Positions 1 through 10,231 of a DNA stretch of 64,000 nucleotides are shown here, piece after piece. The position numbers and the translations under genes were made by a program. Position 1 is the first letter of the stretch; each line of letters opens with the position of its first letter. Where the stretch lies: assembly GCA_940671915.1 (NCBI GenBank), contig CALNVZ010003426.1, positions 52,509,989-52,573,988 of the forward strand. Direction: 5' to 3'. The notes under the pieces were generated by a model that did not search any database, had not been told where the DNA came from, and worked only from the letters and a program-made list of their open reading frames with translations. This DNA comes from Paracentrotus lividus (taxonomy: Eukaryota; Echinodermata; Echinoidea; Camarodonta; Echinidae).

Positions 1-371
1 TAAAGCAAAAGTCGTTTGATGTGTGCAAAAACCCTTCTGAACATATCTTTGGTTCAAAAGTTTGAATTTGTTCTAATATTATTGAATTAAAGTTATGAAA
101 CTAACCTTGTGACTTTCAAAAAGTGACATTTTTGCCTTTTGACAGTGCTCATTGAAGCGTAACTTAACGAATTTCAGTAAAATTCACTCAAATGAAAGCT
201 GATAATTACCTACAATCACATGTAATAAAATTTGTAAAACTCCTCTTGGTTTTGATTAAGGGGGGATAAAGGTCATAGTGATCATAAAAATTGAATACAG
301 ACCACCAAATTTGTACTCACGACGAATTAAATGTCTAGTTACATTTGTTAGTAATATCAAATTTAATGTGC
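1..371. other. Unassigned AT-rich sequence
   Basis: No open frame, repeat or RNA gene is recognised here. It lies just downstream (minus strand) of the splice donor of the 2A-like exon, so it may be intron. Confidence 0.4.
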
Positions 372-375
372 TTAC

Positions 376-536
376 TTGGGATCTGGGCCAGGGTTTTGTT
401 CTATATCACCGGATTTCAGGAGCAATATGTTGGTAATGTCTGAACACTGACTCATTGTGTTTTCATCTGCTTCACAACTGGTTGAAAGCGTTCTAGTGAC
501 TGAAGAGATCGGTGATTCATGATATTCCTCCACCTC
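376..536 (-). CDS. Candidate internal exon encoding a 2A-like ribosome-skipping motif
   Basis: The minus-strand frame contains SGDIEQNPGP, which fits the 2A consensus D(V/I)ExNPGP; in that family the ribosome skips the Gly-Pro bond and releases the upstream peptide. The frame is preceded by a T/C-rich tract ending in TTTTAAG (acceptor next to 536) and followed by GTAAGC (donor at 375-370), giving a 161-nt exon that starts in phase 0 and ends after two bases of a codon. A Met 18 residues before the terminal NPGP block begins a short run with a hydrophobic ILLL, as in echinoderm 2A-like leaders. Such motifs are known in sea urchin NLR (CATERPILLER) proteins and in CR1/L2-type retrotransposons. 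No downstream partner domain is visible in the window, so gene identity is open. A TIR element sits only 47 bp upstream of the acceptor. Confidence 0.45.
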
Positions 537-583
537 CTTAAAATAGAACGAAACAGACGGAGAAAAACAGATAGAACATTGAA

Positions 584-1574
584 TAGGGTGCATGCAGGTA
601 ATATGGGCCAGCAGGTAATATGGGCCACCTGAAGCAAATCATGTCGTGGCCGTCGACCGGTGACCGATGACCGGTGTGAGCACCATAATGTTGTTCATAT
701 GAACTGTATACGAGAATATATCGTCGTGAGAGCATCTGATGGCGAAATTTCTCTGAGAAAATTGCTGAAAACCAACAAGGTACGTAAAACATACGGCATT
801 TTTTTACCCTGATGTAAAATTTTATATTTCACAGAATGTGGTGGTGAAAGAGTGTTTGAGGGGGTAACCTCAATTGTTTTGTATATTTAGTAAGCTTATA
901 GTTTTATTTTGATCATACTAGCATGTACAGGTTAATTTGTTGTAGTGAGGGGGGTGCAATGTGACACTGAATGCTTGCCTGACACGGCAACATTAGTGCA
1001 GGTAATATGGGCCATCCAAAATGGCGGAAATGATTCTGGTACTCAGTATTGGGATGAGGCATCAATCTGTTTGCTACGATTTTTTTTGGGGTATTTTCAC
1101 AGTATATAATTAATATAAATAACTTATTGTAGGCCTTTATTGACTTGTATAATGAAAATAATATTTAGATAAATATTAAAAAAAGAAATAATATAAAAAA
1201 TACAAAACAATGAAATATATTGTCAAAGTATTTACTGAAGGGTCTTATAATTTCAAATGATATCTTAAAGTTAATGATTTTCAACATCTTAAGCAAATTC
1301 CAGACATGGTAGAGTCATTGTAGTTTTTAACACATACATTAAATACATGTGCCCATATTACCTGCACATGCAGGTAATATGGGCACTTTGGTAATGACGT
1401 CAACTTTTGAATATTGCAGACAGGGGGGTTGGTGATAATTGTTTTTCTTCACAATAAAAGTTAGAGCAGTAGTTATTGATTCATATAAACAAAGATTAGA
1501 CTGTGTTCATTTTGCAATTTTATGCAAATTAGGCAAATGAGCTTAGGGTACTCATATTACCTGCATGTACCCTA
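584..1574. mobile_element. ~990-bp TIR element with six iterated 16-bp words (copy 1)
   Basis: The ends are TAGGGTGCATGCAGG and its inverted partner CCTGCATGTACCCTA, flanked by a 3-bp duplication GAA (581-583 and 1575-1577). The word GCAGGTAATATGGGCC occurs at 594, 611 and 998 (+), 1350 (-), 1370 (+) and 1549 (-), with small changes in the last three. A perfect TGACGTCA palindrome lies at 1395. It matches the copy at 51639-52630 over its whole length, and a diverged copy at 47394-48383. No transposase is encoded, so it is non-autonomous. A 3-bp duplication with iterated sub-terminal words recalls CACTA or Academ-type elements, but the TAGGG terminus does not match the usual CACTA end, so the superfamily is left open. 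Confidence 0.88.
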
Positions 1575-1577
1575 GAA

Positions 1578-2980
1578 TGATCGTAAACATTTTAAACCAT
1601 TCATATTTATTTCACTTTCTTGTTCGTAAAAGGATTGATTGATTGATTCATTCATTTATTTATTGACGGCAAAAAACCAGTTCAACTGCTTTGGCTGTTT
1701 AACAATGGGGCCGTTCACAATACAATAAAGATACAGAGTAATCACATAAATAATAAAACTAAAACATAACATGAAATGGAGATATCAGTATAAAAAACAC
1801 AAAGTAATTGATACAACTTCAATTTTATATACACAGATAATAAAGTTTTGTGAGTAAAAACAAATAAGATAAAATAAAATTTATTATATCCTCACCATCT
1901 CTCAGTTATGGACTATAGTCTATGCATAGTTATTCTTGGTCAAGAGTTTCGATTTGAAAATACCAATACTAAAATACCAAAACTAGAGTATTGGTATTTT
2001 CAAATACTAGAGTTCTTCTAGTATTTGAAAATACCAATACTAGAAGAATTCTGAGTGTCTCTGAATTTTTTCGGATAATATTCTTTGCTTTTTTATCCAC
2101 TAAATACACTTGATTACTACTATTTCAAAATTTCTACATATATTGCTTCTCTCATGATATAATTATAATGATTAATGAATCTAAGACAAATTTTAGATTG
2201 TCATTTCTCTCAATACTATGGAAGATGATTATTTTCGAAAAATCAAGTCAATATCTATATATTATTAAGAATTATTTCAAATGTTACTTTCTATTGCATT
2301 GGTTATTATATTTATCGTATCCAAGTTAGCCGAATTTTTAATTATACATAGCTTTCCTAGTTATCCTAATATTGAATGGCTTTAGTTCAAACTATACGAT
2401 ACAATGCACGCGAAAAATTATCATGTCAACAGGTTTTTCGGTAATTTCATTTCCAGTACTTATGAAGACAATGCTACTTGTTCTTAAACGAATCATATAA
2501 ATACCTCTTTTTGAAGTAAATTTTGAATAATTTTCCCAATCTTAATAATTCACTTAATGAAGAATTACGTTTTAAACGTTGTAATAGTTTCCTCTCTTCA
2601 TAGTATTATTATCAATTTTCTTCTTGTAATTTTCTTCTCGATATAGAGGGCGCAACGGCGAACACTGGTAAGGTATGTAACCGCTGCAAATTTTGCTTTA
2701 TTTACCGTGTTTTGCCGCGTCCGATTTCGTTTTCGTAATATATATTGTGTTATTTGTACACCTCTCATCGTAACTATATGTTTTATGAGAACTATATTAT
2801 CACGAAACGCTGAAACGAGACATATATGTTTTGGGATCCTGGCATCATACCACATCGGACATATATATACACGACTATATGGTTCCTCGGCCCGAAAGCT
2901 TTCCCGTGACAGACAGGCAGTAAGAGGCCGGATCGCTCCAACAAGAGGCTTTTGTTACCGTTGTTATTGGCAACCTGAAC
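1578..2980. other. AT-rich non-coding stretch
   Basis: Apart from a short GATT/CATT/TTTA run near 1630-1665 and the nested hairpin at 1957-2045, nothing is recognised. The part just before 2984 may be the 5' region of the retrotransposon that follows. Confidence 0.4.
1957..2045. repeat. Nested hairpins built from one 15-bp word
   Basis: GAAAATACCAATACT at 1957-1971 pairs with its reverse complement at 1987-2001. CAAATACTAGA and TCTAGTATTTG form a second hairpin at 2001-2027, followed by another forward copy of the first word. The segment could extrude a cruciform. No coding role is seen. Confidence 0.75.
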
Positions 2981-2983
2981 ACA

Positions 2984-5804
2984 ATGGATCGAGCCGGAGC
3001 TCTTCACATCTTAATGCTAATCCTGTGCTTCGCCCAAGCCGGTGCGTTCACACGTTTCACCATCCCATCATACACCAGGGACGATTGGCAGCGGGTCAAC
3101 TCCGACTTAAAGGATCTCATCGCCCCTGTACATCATGATTTGTGTCAACGAGAAATAACTACTTCAGAAGCAGCTAATCGCTTCAGTAACATCGTGTTTG
3201 ACTACTACTCTTCTCAGCCGGATTTCATCAGCGAGAAGAACTCCGAATCCTATATTGCACACGAGCCGAAGACGCTTTCAGACGCAAGAAAAAGGAAAAA
3301 TGCCCTACGAAAGAAAGCGTATGGGAAGAACGCTTCTGAGGAAGATCAAAGGAGATTCAGAGACGCAGTCAAGGCGGTTTCTTTTCTTAAAAAGAGATCT
3401 GATAACAGGAAAAGGGAAAAGGACTCAATACATCAGGAAAAACAATACCGTCGAGACTTTTGGAGCTTCTCGAAATCGTTATGTAACGGCAGTCTGGACA
3501 AAGAGTCTACGAAACCATCTTTTACGAAAGATGTCGCAGACGCATACTACCCCGATAAATATTCAACAAAAGTCACATTGGACTTTAATCAGTTAAATTG
3601 GTTCCCGTATGTATCTGTTAACGAACCAACTAAAAGTGAATTTGATATGAATGTTATTACACCTAAACAGGTCAAGTCAATACTTCAAACTAAAAAAGCA
3701 TCTTCTGCTCCCGGCCCTGATTGTTTGATGTATGGGTTATTACGTAATATACCTTGTATTCATCATTGTCTAGCTACTCTGTATACTCGTATACTTTTAG
3801 AAACGAATGATCCCCCCCAAAATTGGTCTGTTTCTCGTGTATCCCTCATACACAAAGACGGAGATACTTCTCTACCCGGAAATTTAGGATGATAGCACTC
3901 ACTTCATGCGTTAGCAAAGTATTCCACCAAATTTTGGCTAACCGTATGGTTGAATACCTTGTAGAGAACAATTTTATTGATAAGTCAGTGCAGAAGGCTT
4001 TTATCTAAGGCATAAATGGTTGTATAGAGCATAATCAAGTAGTCCAAGAGGTAATAGCAGATAGTCGACATAGAAAGCGTACTGTACACATCACCTTTTT
4101 TGACATAGCTGATGCCTTCGGAAGTGTTAGCCATGATCTGATCTCTCACTCACTTAAACGATTTGATGTTCCGCAACAAGTTACATTATACATCGATAAT
4201 CTATATAGTAAGCTACAAGGTAACGTTGCTGGTTGTAACTGGTCATCTGACCCGTTCACTTTCAAGAGGGGTGTGTTTCAGGGAGACCCTCTTTCCCCGA
4301 TTATATTTATCGCATGTTTCAATCCTCTGCTTGAATACTTAGCCGAACTTAAGAATAAGTATGGTTATGATTTGAATGGTACCAAATTGATCACAACACC
4401 TTACGCTGATGATTTTAACCTAATTACATGTAATAAGGTACAACATCAGAAGATTATCAATAAATTGCATCAATATAGTTCTTCAATGGGTCTCATTCTG
4501 AAACCTTCCAAATGTTGTAGCTTATCGGTCAGTAGTGGTTCACCAAAGGAAATACCATTTTCTCTTGGCAATAACAATATCAGATCGCTGAGAGAAAAGC
4601 CACATCGTTTTCTCGGCGCCCAAATTTGTTTTAGTGGTAAAACATCAGACGTTTTTCACTACGTTCACAACGAAATCAGTACAAAGCTAGAAAGAATCGA
4701 CCGATCACTGATAAGGCCTGAATATAAGGTGGCTATATATACAAGGTATATGCAGCCATCAGTTCGCTTCCTTTTGACGGTTCATTCCCTTCACAAGACC
4801 AACTTAGACGAACTTGACCTTCTCTCAAGACGGTTCGTCAAAAAGTGGCTCGGAGTTCCATCCCGTGGAGCAAATGTAGCTTTATTGCATTTGCCCCAAG
4901 GAATGAACATACCACGCATGTCCGATATCTATTGGCAATGTCACACTTTGGCACTCACTAGATCGAGAGTCAAGGGTGACCCCTTGGTGAACCACGCACT
5001 CGACTGTACTTTGGTTAGAGAATCTGAATGGACAAAAAAACAATCGTCTATTGTCCAATGCCAACAAAATCTGAATTCAATAAAAGAAGCAGTGATGTAA
5101 ACAACAGTTCATGGAATGTGGTAAAGAAGAGTGTAAAAAATAAGATAGAAGAAGATGTAAAATCATACTGGGAGAAACAAATAGAACCATTGCTTGTTCA
5201 AGGCCAGTTCTTGAAACTTCTAACACTTGAAGATGAGAACCTAACTTGGAAATTCATAATGTATGATTTACCTAAGAGGGTACTAAGTTTCGTCACCAAC
5301 TCATGCATAGATTCCTTGCCATCCTACGCCAACCTTTACAGGTGGGCAAAAAGGCTAACAAATAAGTGCCCATATTGCCCTGCCACCACAGGTACCCTTC
5401 ACCACATTCTTGCCAACTGCCCATCATTTCTTGATAGATATGAGTGGCGACACAATAACATTCTTGGGTTCATATATCGTATGGTGAAAGAGTCCATCCC
5501 TCATGAGCAGGTTTATGCTGATATGCCGGGACTTTCCATTGCGGATGGAACAATTCCTCCACACATTCTGATCACCACACAACGTCCTGATCTCGTCATT
5601 GTTTGGGAATCAACGAAAAAAATGATGTTGGTTGAATTAACAGTGCCTTTTGAGACTAATATCAATGACGCGCATACGAGAAAGCTTGAGCGATACAAAG
5701 AACTTGTGGCTGAAATAGGCAATAATGGTTACGATGTGACTTATCATGCCATTGAGATAGGACAGCGCGGACAAATAAATCGGGACAACAAAGATCGGCT
5801 TTAA
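2984..5804 (+). pseudogene. Decayed non-LTR retrotransposon: reverse transcriptase with C-terminal restriction-like endonuclease (R2/NeSL/Hero-like)
   Basis: Reading along three frames gives one polyprotein: a basic N-terminal domain (to about 3600); APGPD (about 3709-3723) before the RT core; RT motif A as FFDIADAFGSV (about 4099-4131); motif B as QGDPLSP (about 4279); the catalytic YADD (about 4402-4413); a CX2CX7HX5C knuckle (about 5367-5420); and an RPDLVI plus VELTVPFE block (5582-5654), the PD-(D/E)XK-like endonuclease signature of this class. It is broken by a frameshift near 3885-3890, an in-frame TAA at 4006-4008 replacing a normally conserved codon before GINGC, and a second frameshift between about 5030 and 5100, where an A7 run lies. 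It should therefore be inactive. The first Met is followed by a hydrophobic leader resembling a signal peptide, unusual for this class. No APE endonuclease is present, which separates it from the LINE at 33.9-41.8 kb. Confidence 0.85.
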
Positions 5805-6261
5805 AGCTTGCTCAGGAAATGCTCGGTCTCTCTTCGCCCAAGTAACTTCTTTAAAAAAATTAGTAAATATGCAATCGTATCATCTTTTGTCATCTTCTAT
5901 GCAAGAAAAGAAACTCAATGGGGAGATATCAAGTACCTTGACCTTTAAAAAACCTTCCTCTCTTCTTCCCCCTTCCTCTTCATCATTTCACATAACATTT
6001 TTTTGATTATTCTGTTACCGTTCTCAGGTTACAATTAATTGAAATATAATTCTCAACAACAATCTGTCAGCTTTAATTGTAAACTATATTGTAAACTATA
6101 CTGTTGAATGTATCATTTAAATACTGTATATTTATATGTTTTATGTTGTGTTTTATGTTGTGATACCTGCCATGGTTCCAGAAAAGGAACGTGGACCTGG
6201 TTTATATGTACACATGTATTACTTTATGGCATTAAAGGCATGATTCAAAAAAAAAAAAAAA
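5805..6261 (+). mobile_element. Probable 3' untranslated tail of the retrotransposon, ending in poly(A)
   Basis: After the stop codon the sequence is AT-rich and non-coding and ends in an A15 run at 6247-6261, a common non-LTR 3' end. No target-site duplication was found, so the end is inferred. Confidence 0.45.
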
Positions 6262-7779
6262 TACAGTTAATTTACTATGCTAAGATAATTGTAATGATTT
6301 TTTTTTTTAATGATTGTAACCATCGCAATTCAGTCTGCGGACTGTGAGAATGGAATATATTCAATAAAGTCCTTCAATTCAAAGTTCTTCAAATATCAAG
6401 ACATAGATTTACTCTGTCTCGTGTTGTGGATATGTGAGCGGTGTGAAAAATTCTCGCTTATGGCCACATGTCATGAGTTGGGTGGAAAATGCGTTACATG
6501 TCCAAAAAATTGTAGAAATATACATTGTCACAATCAAACATCTCTAGTTTCTTAGTAGTAAGTCAGACATGTATAAAAGTATATATATATTGAAAGCAGA
6601 GATTGAAAGGAGGATGATTAACATATTTTTGTGCCTGTATAAGGTGTGTCATAAAAGCTATACAGAGTGTTACAGGGAAAATGGTTTGAAAAACTTCACA
6701 ATTTTACCGGCGAATAATTTCTTAATCTTTTCACCAAATGAAATGATTCATAGTGGATTGTGTAAATAAGACGCTATGCTTCTAAAAAATATAAACTTGT
6801 AATACAAAATTATTTTTTCTAACCGCGCTACAGAGTGTCAAAAAAGAAGAAAGAAATAGTGCAAAAAGGGCAGAAATCCTGTCTTTTACACTTGGATTAC
6901 AACTCAAAGTTTATTGCAAGTAATATGTTTCGACTTAATTGTGTATTTACATGCATGCAAAGAAAATTGCGAAAAAATGATAATTATTGTTATAAAATTG
7001 CATGTGACAATTTTTGATGCCTGCAATGCATTGTCTATGAGGATGTGTGCATCAAGTATGTTTTAATTGATTAATTAATTGATTAAATTAATTTAAAAAA
7101 ATCTTCTTCACATTTATCTAGAACCACATAAATTCCCAAGAGAATGATATATCACTCAACCCATGAGACCAATTGGCTGCAAAGATATAAAGCAGCAAAC
7201 AATAAGAAAGTAGCAAAAATGGGAATTCCCTATGCTTTAACACGTACCTCCACCGTAGGATCCTCCACCCCTTACCCTACTCCACTAAAAGTATCTTTGT
7301 ATTAAAACTATGAGCATAACGAAGCTGAAACTTTACAGACATGTAGCCTGATAAATTATCTACAATATGAATTATGACTGTACATCATTTTCATGCTATG
7401 TGAAAAAATGTGATAACTTTCCCTCCAAAATGTAACGCCTCCAACCTTTTACAATACCCCAACTTGTGACACATGGCCTTATATAAGGAGGCACTAAGTT
7501 CATCTTAGCTTTATATACATCAGTATTAAAGTATCTTTTTCTCTTTGTTTGGGTAGAGAGTCCCATTTTGGTAGTTCGTTTCTGTAAAAACGGCCAGCAG
7601 ATACGCAATCTACAGTGCGTATCAATAAAAAGTTTACGCTTTGAAATTTCCCCAAATTAAAAGAAATACAATATGGGGATTTTTTTTCACATAATCATAT
7701 TCTTAGGCTTTCGCCTTATGCTTGAGCGAGCACTGTTTTTTTTTTTTATCGCTCGCAAAAAAAAATTTGCGCAGAAATA

Positions 7780-7820
<41 letters not shown>

Positions 7821-9092
7821 TTAAGGCGAAAAACCGAACTTACCGTGCTTTAATTTTTTTTTCTTTTTGGAAGAGCATTTTGGGTACATCGAAATAAAAC
7901 AGTTAACTTTTTAAAACAACTTTTCTACCCCAATGAACATTGGAAGCCTATGAATGCATAATTTTTAGGTTGTTTGTACCAGCTGGATCTGAGGACATTA
8001 AATGAAACTAATCATTTTAAACAAAAATTCATTTCAGACACCTCCAGCATTTTTCTGTATTGAGTTTGGTTATTTAAAGAGGGTTTACATTTCATACTTC
8101 ATTTCATATTTGTTTTCTCCACACTTTTCCCAGGCATGACAAGAAATAGCAGAAGGAAAAAATCAAGCCTACTATTTCATGCGAATCATTGCTGCATGTA
8201 TGAGATATCTTCGCGATGGTCTAGGTGTGAGGGCTGGGCCGTAGCTATAGGGGGATGTTTGGTTCGACACCCCCCTCCCCCCACTACTCTGGATATCATC
8301 GGTAAATCTGCGCTCCTGTCGGGGAAATGAAGAAAAAGGGCGAGAGGGGGGAAACAAGAAGGAAGGCGAAAAAATGAAGGGAAAGGGAGGAAAGAAAAAA
8401 GGAAAGAAGAGAAAGAAGGAAAGTTTTAAGGTCAATTAGAGTATGTTCCAGGTCATTTTAAGCATTGCAAAAATTTCCTCGCGCAACCGCCCGCGTGCGC
8501 GTTTTACGCGCGCACAAGTCATAAATCACATGAAGTCAAAATTTGATTTAGACCACGGCATCATGGTCAATATTCACGATTAAGAAAGGCATGTCATTGT
8601 TTCGTATTTTGTGTGAATTCTTAATTAGGGAGGAGTTTTTGTTGAAACTGAAAGCTACATTCCCACCTTTTTCCCCACCTGATGCGCAACGTGTTTTATA
8701 TAAGACGTTTGAAATTAAAATTACATTTTTTGGGTCAATATTATTATGTCGTAACATTGAAAATTGATAAGTGTCACAAATATTAAATTTTGTAAACACA
8801 TCAAAGGAAATTATATACAAGTATACCCTCTGCTGAGGATCATGAAATAGCATACTGTCCATGCTGTCGATATTATAGACTTTTGTTAAACTATGTATGA
8901 TTATCATACGCGAGTAAAATTGAAGCAGTATCAGGATCTAAAGAATTGTTTTGGACCTAAAAGATAATTGTGAACTGTTATTCAGCATTTCTTACTATCC
9001 TAATTTATTTAGTTCAAACCATTGTTAATAATTGTTAATTAATAGGATGGTTCTAGATTTTTTTCTTTTTCATTTTTCAACATCAACCTTAC
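6262..9092. other. Non-coding stretch with poly(T) and low-complexity patches
   Basis: No gene is supported. It holds a TTAATTGATTAA-rich patch (about 7062-7095), a T36 run (7784-7819) between two GCTCGC/GGCGAAA-containing segments (7700-7860), a purine-rich patch (8320-8425) and a CpG-rich islet (8475-8515). Small open frames here show no splice sites or family motifs. Confidence 0.5.
8232..8340. repeat. Dispersed GGCCGTAGCTA-poly(G)/poly(C) repeat fragment
   Basis: The GGGCCGTAGCTATAGGGGG start followed by a C-rich run and a purine-rich tail resembles other short repeats in this window that begin with phrases such as gtaactagg or gcggatttaggggg (45780, 53097, 62250). Confidence 0.45.
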
Positions 9093-9737
9093 CCGGAAAC
9101 AGAATGAAGTTTGGTGAGTGTGGCTCGGTGTATCATCAATTTCCAACGGTGAAGAGTTTGATGACTCTATCTTTTCATGTTTGGTGTGATCTTGATTATC
9201 ATTGTAGGGGTATACGGATACTCTTGGATAAATGTGTATGTATCTATTGTCCAATTCATCTAAATCAGTAGGCTCTGTAATTTCGGCGTCAGTAGTATCA
9301 GGGACATGCTTGAACTCCTTTTCTTGTGAAGGGGTACGGGTATCAGTACACATAGACCTAGATTGAACATCATGATCGGTGCTTTCTCCGTCACATGAAG
9401 AGCCAACTTCTTTGGCAGTGCGACAACTAGAAGGGTTAGCGTTAGACAGACTCTGAGAATTAGCATCAATTTTGGTACCGTTGATGTCACTTGGAGATCC
9501 AGCTTGGGTTGTTTTTAGGTTAATTGTTTCAGAAGTTGCGGGTTGACATGTTGCGTTGCCACCTTGACTTTTTTCATCACAGGGTTGCTCAGCTGCTTTC
9601 TTCATTTTTTTCATCTCGCTGTAATATCTCCTGCAATAGTAGTTGTAGTCATATTCTTTCTTCTTTCGGCGTTTGTACGTACCGATCCTGGTACGCCAGA
9701 CAGTGAGAGAGACGGTCATGATGGCATCAGCAGGATA
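9093..9737 (-). CDS. Candidate internal exon of a host gene, 215 codons, low-complexity cytoplasmic-type segment
   Basis: The minus strand has a strong acceptor, TTTCTTTCTCTTTTACACAG, immediately before 9737, and a donor CGG|GTAAGG at 9093/9092. Between them are 645 bases, exactly 215 codons, open in one frame, so the exon is symmetrical (phase 0 to 0). The peptide starts YPADAIMTVSLTVW, then has a basic stretch (TYKRRKKKEYDYNYYCRRYY) and continues as a Ser/Thr/Asp/Glu/Asn-rich region without obvious domains. That suggests a membrane-proximal basic segment followed by a disordered tail, but I do not recognise the family. Codon use and lack of repeats differ from the surrounding transposon sequence. 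Neighbouring exons were not found. It could still be chance, but two good splice sites around the longest clean minus-strand frame make this the best host-gene candidate. Confidence 0.55.
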
Positions 9738-9999
9738 CTGTGTAAAAGAGAAAGAAAGGGGAGCATAAATGTAACAGAGGATTATAATGCGTACCCTTTT
9801 TGTATGCTCGCGCACTCAGCAGGTGTTCAAACATTCTGGTTACTTAAAGCCTGTCTTAGCTTTGGTAAATCAATTGATTACTAGATTATAAATTATGGAT
9901 GTATAAGGGGCGTGCAGACAGGTCTTCATACCTGGGGGCGGGGGGAGAGATTTTATATCGGCCAACTGGAGGATGTATAAGATATCCATGTAAGGGTGG

Positions 10000-10043
<44 letters not shown>

Positions 10044-10231
10044 ATGTGCAGTGACGTTATAAGCCCAACATTTTGAGGGATGCAGAACATGGCGTAAGGA
10101 GCAAAGCTTTTTTAAAAGTTGCAAGCGAGCGAAGTGTGCAAGCAAGAATTTTAGATATTTTTAAAATTAAAATTTTAGTTTGTACTAGTGTGGGTGTGTG
10201 TATTTATAGATGTAAACATACCTTATGTATA
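9738..10231. other. Probable intron with a GT microsatellite
   Basis: It lies upstream of the acceptor of the candidate exon (minus strand). A pure GT run of about 20 units occupies 10002-10042. No other feature is seen. Confidence 0.5.
10002..10042. repeat. (GT)n microsatellite
   Basis: An uninterrupted GT dinucleotide run, read directly. Confidence 0.95.

Noticed and set aside
584-1574. Reading the iterated word as a translated peptide repeat (GPYYLH, VRYSLL, RYGHYT)
   Set aside because: The words lie in both orientations and in different frames within one element, so a DNA-level role is far more likely.
2707-3138. 143-codon frame overlapping the start of the retrotransposon
   Set aside because: Different frame from the RT polyprotein, which carries the real motifs; the overlap is a shadow.
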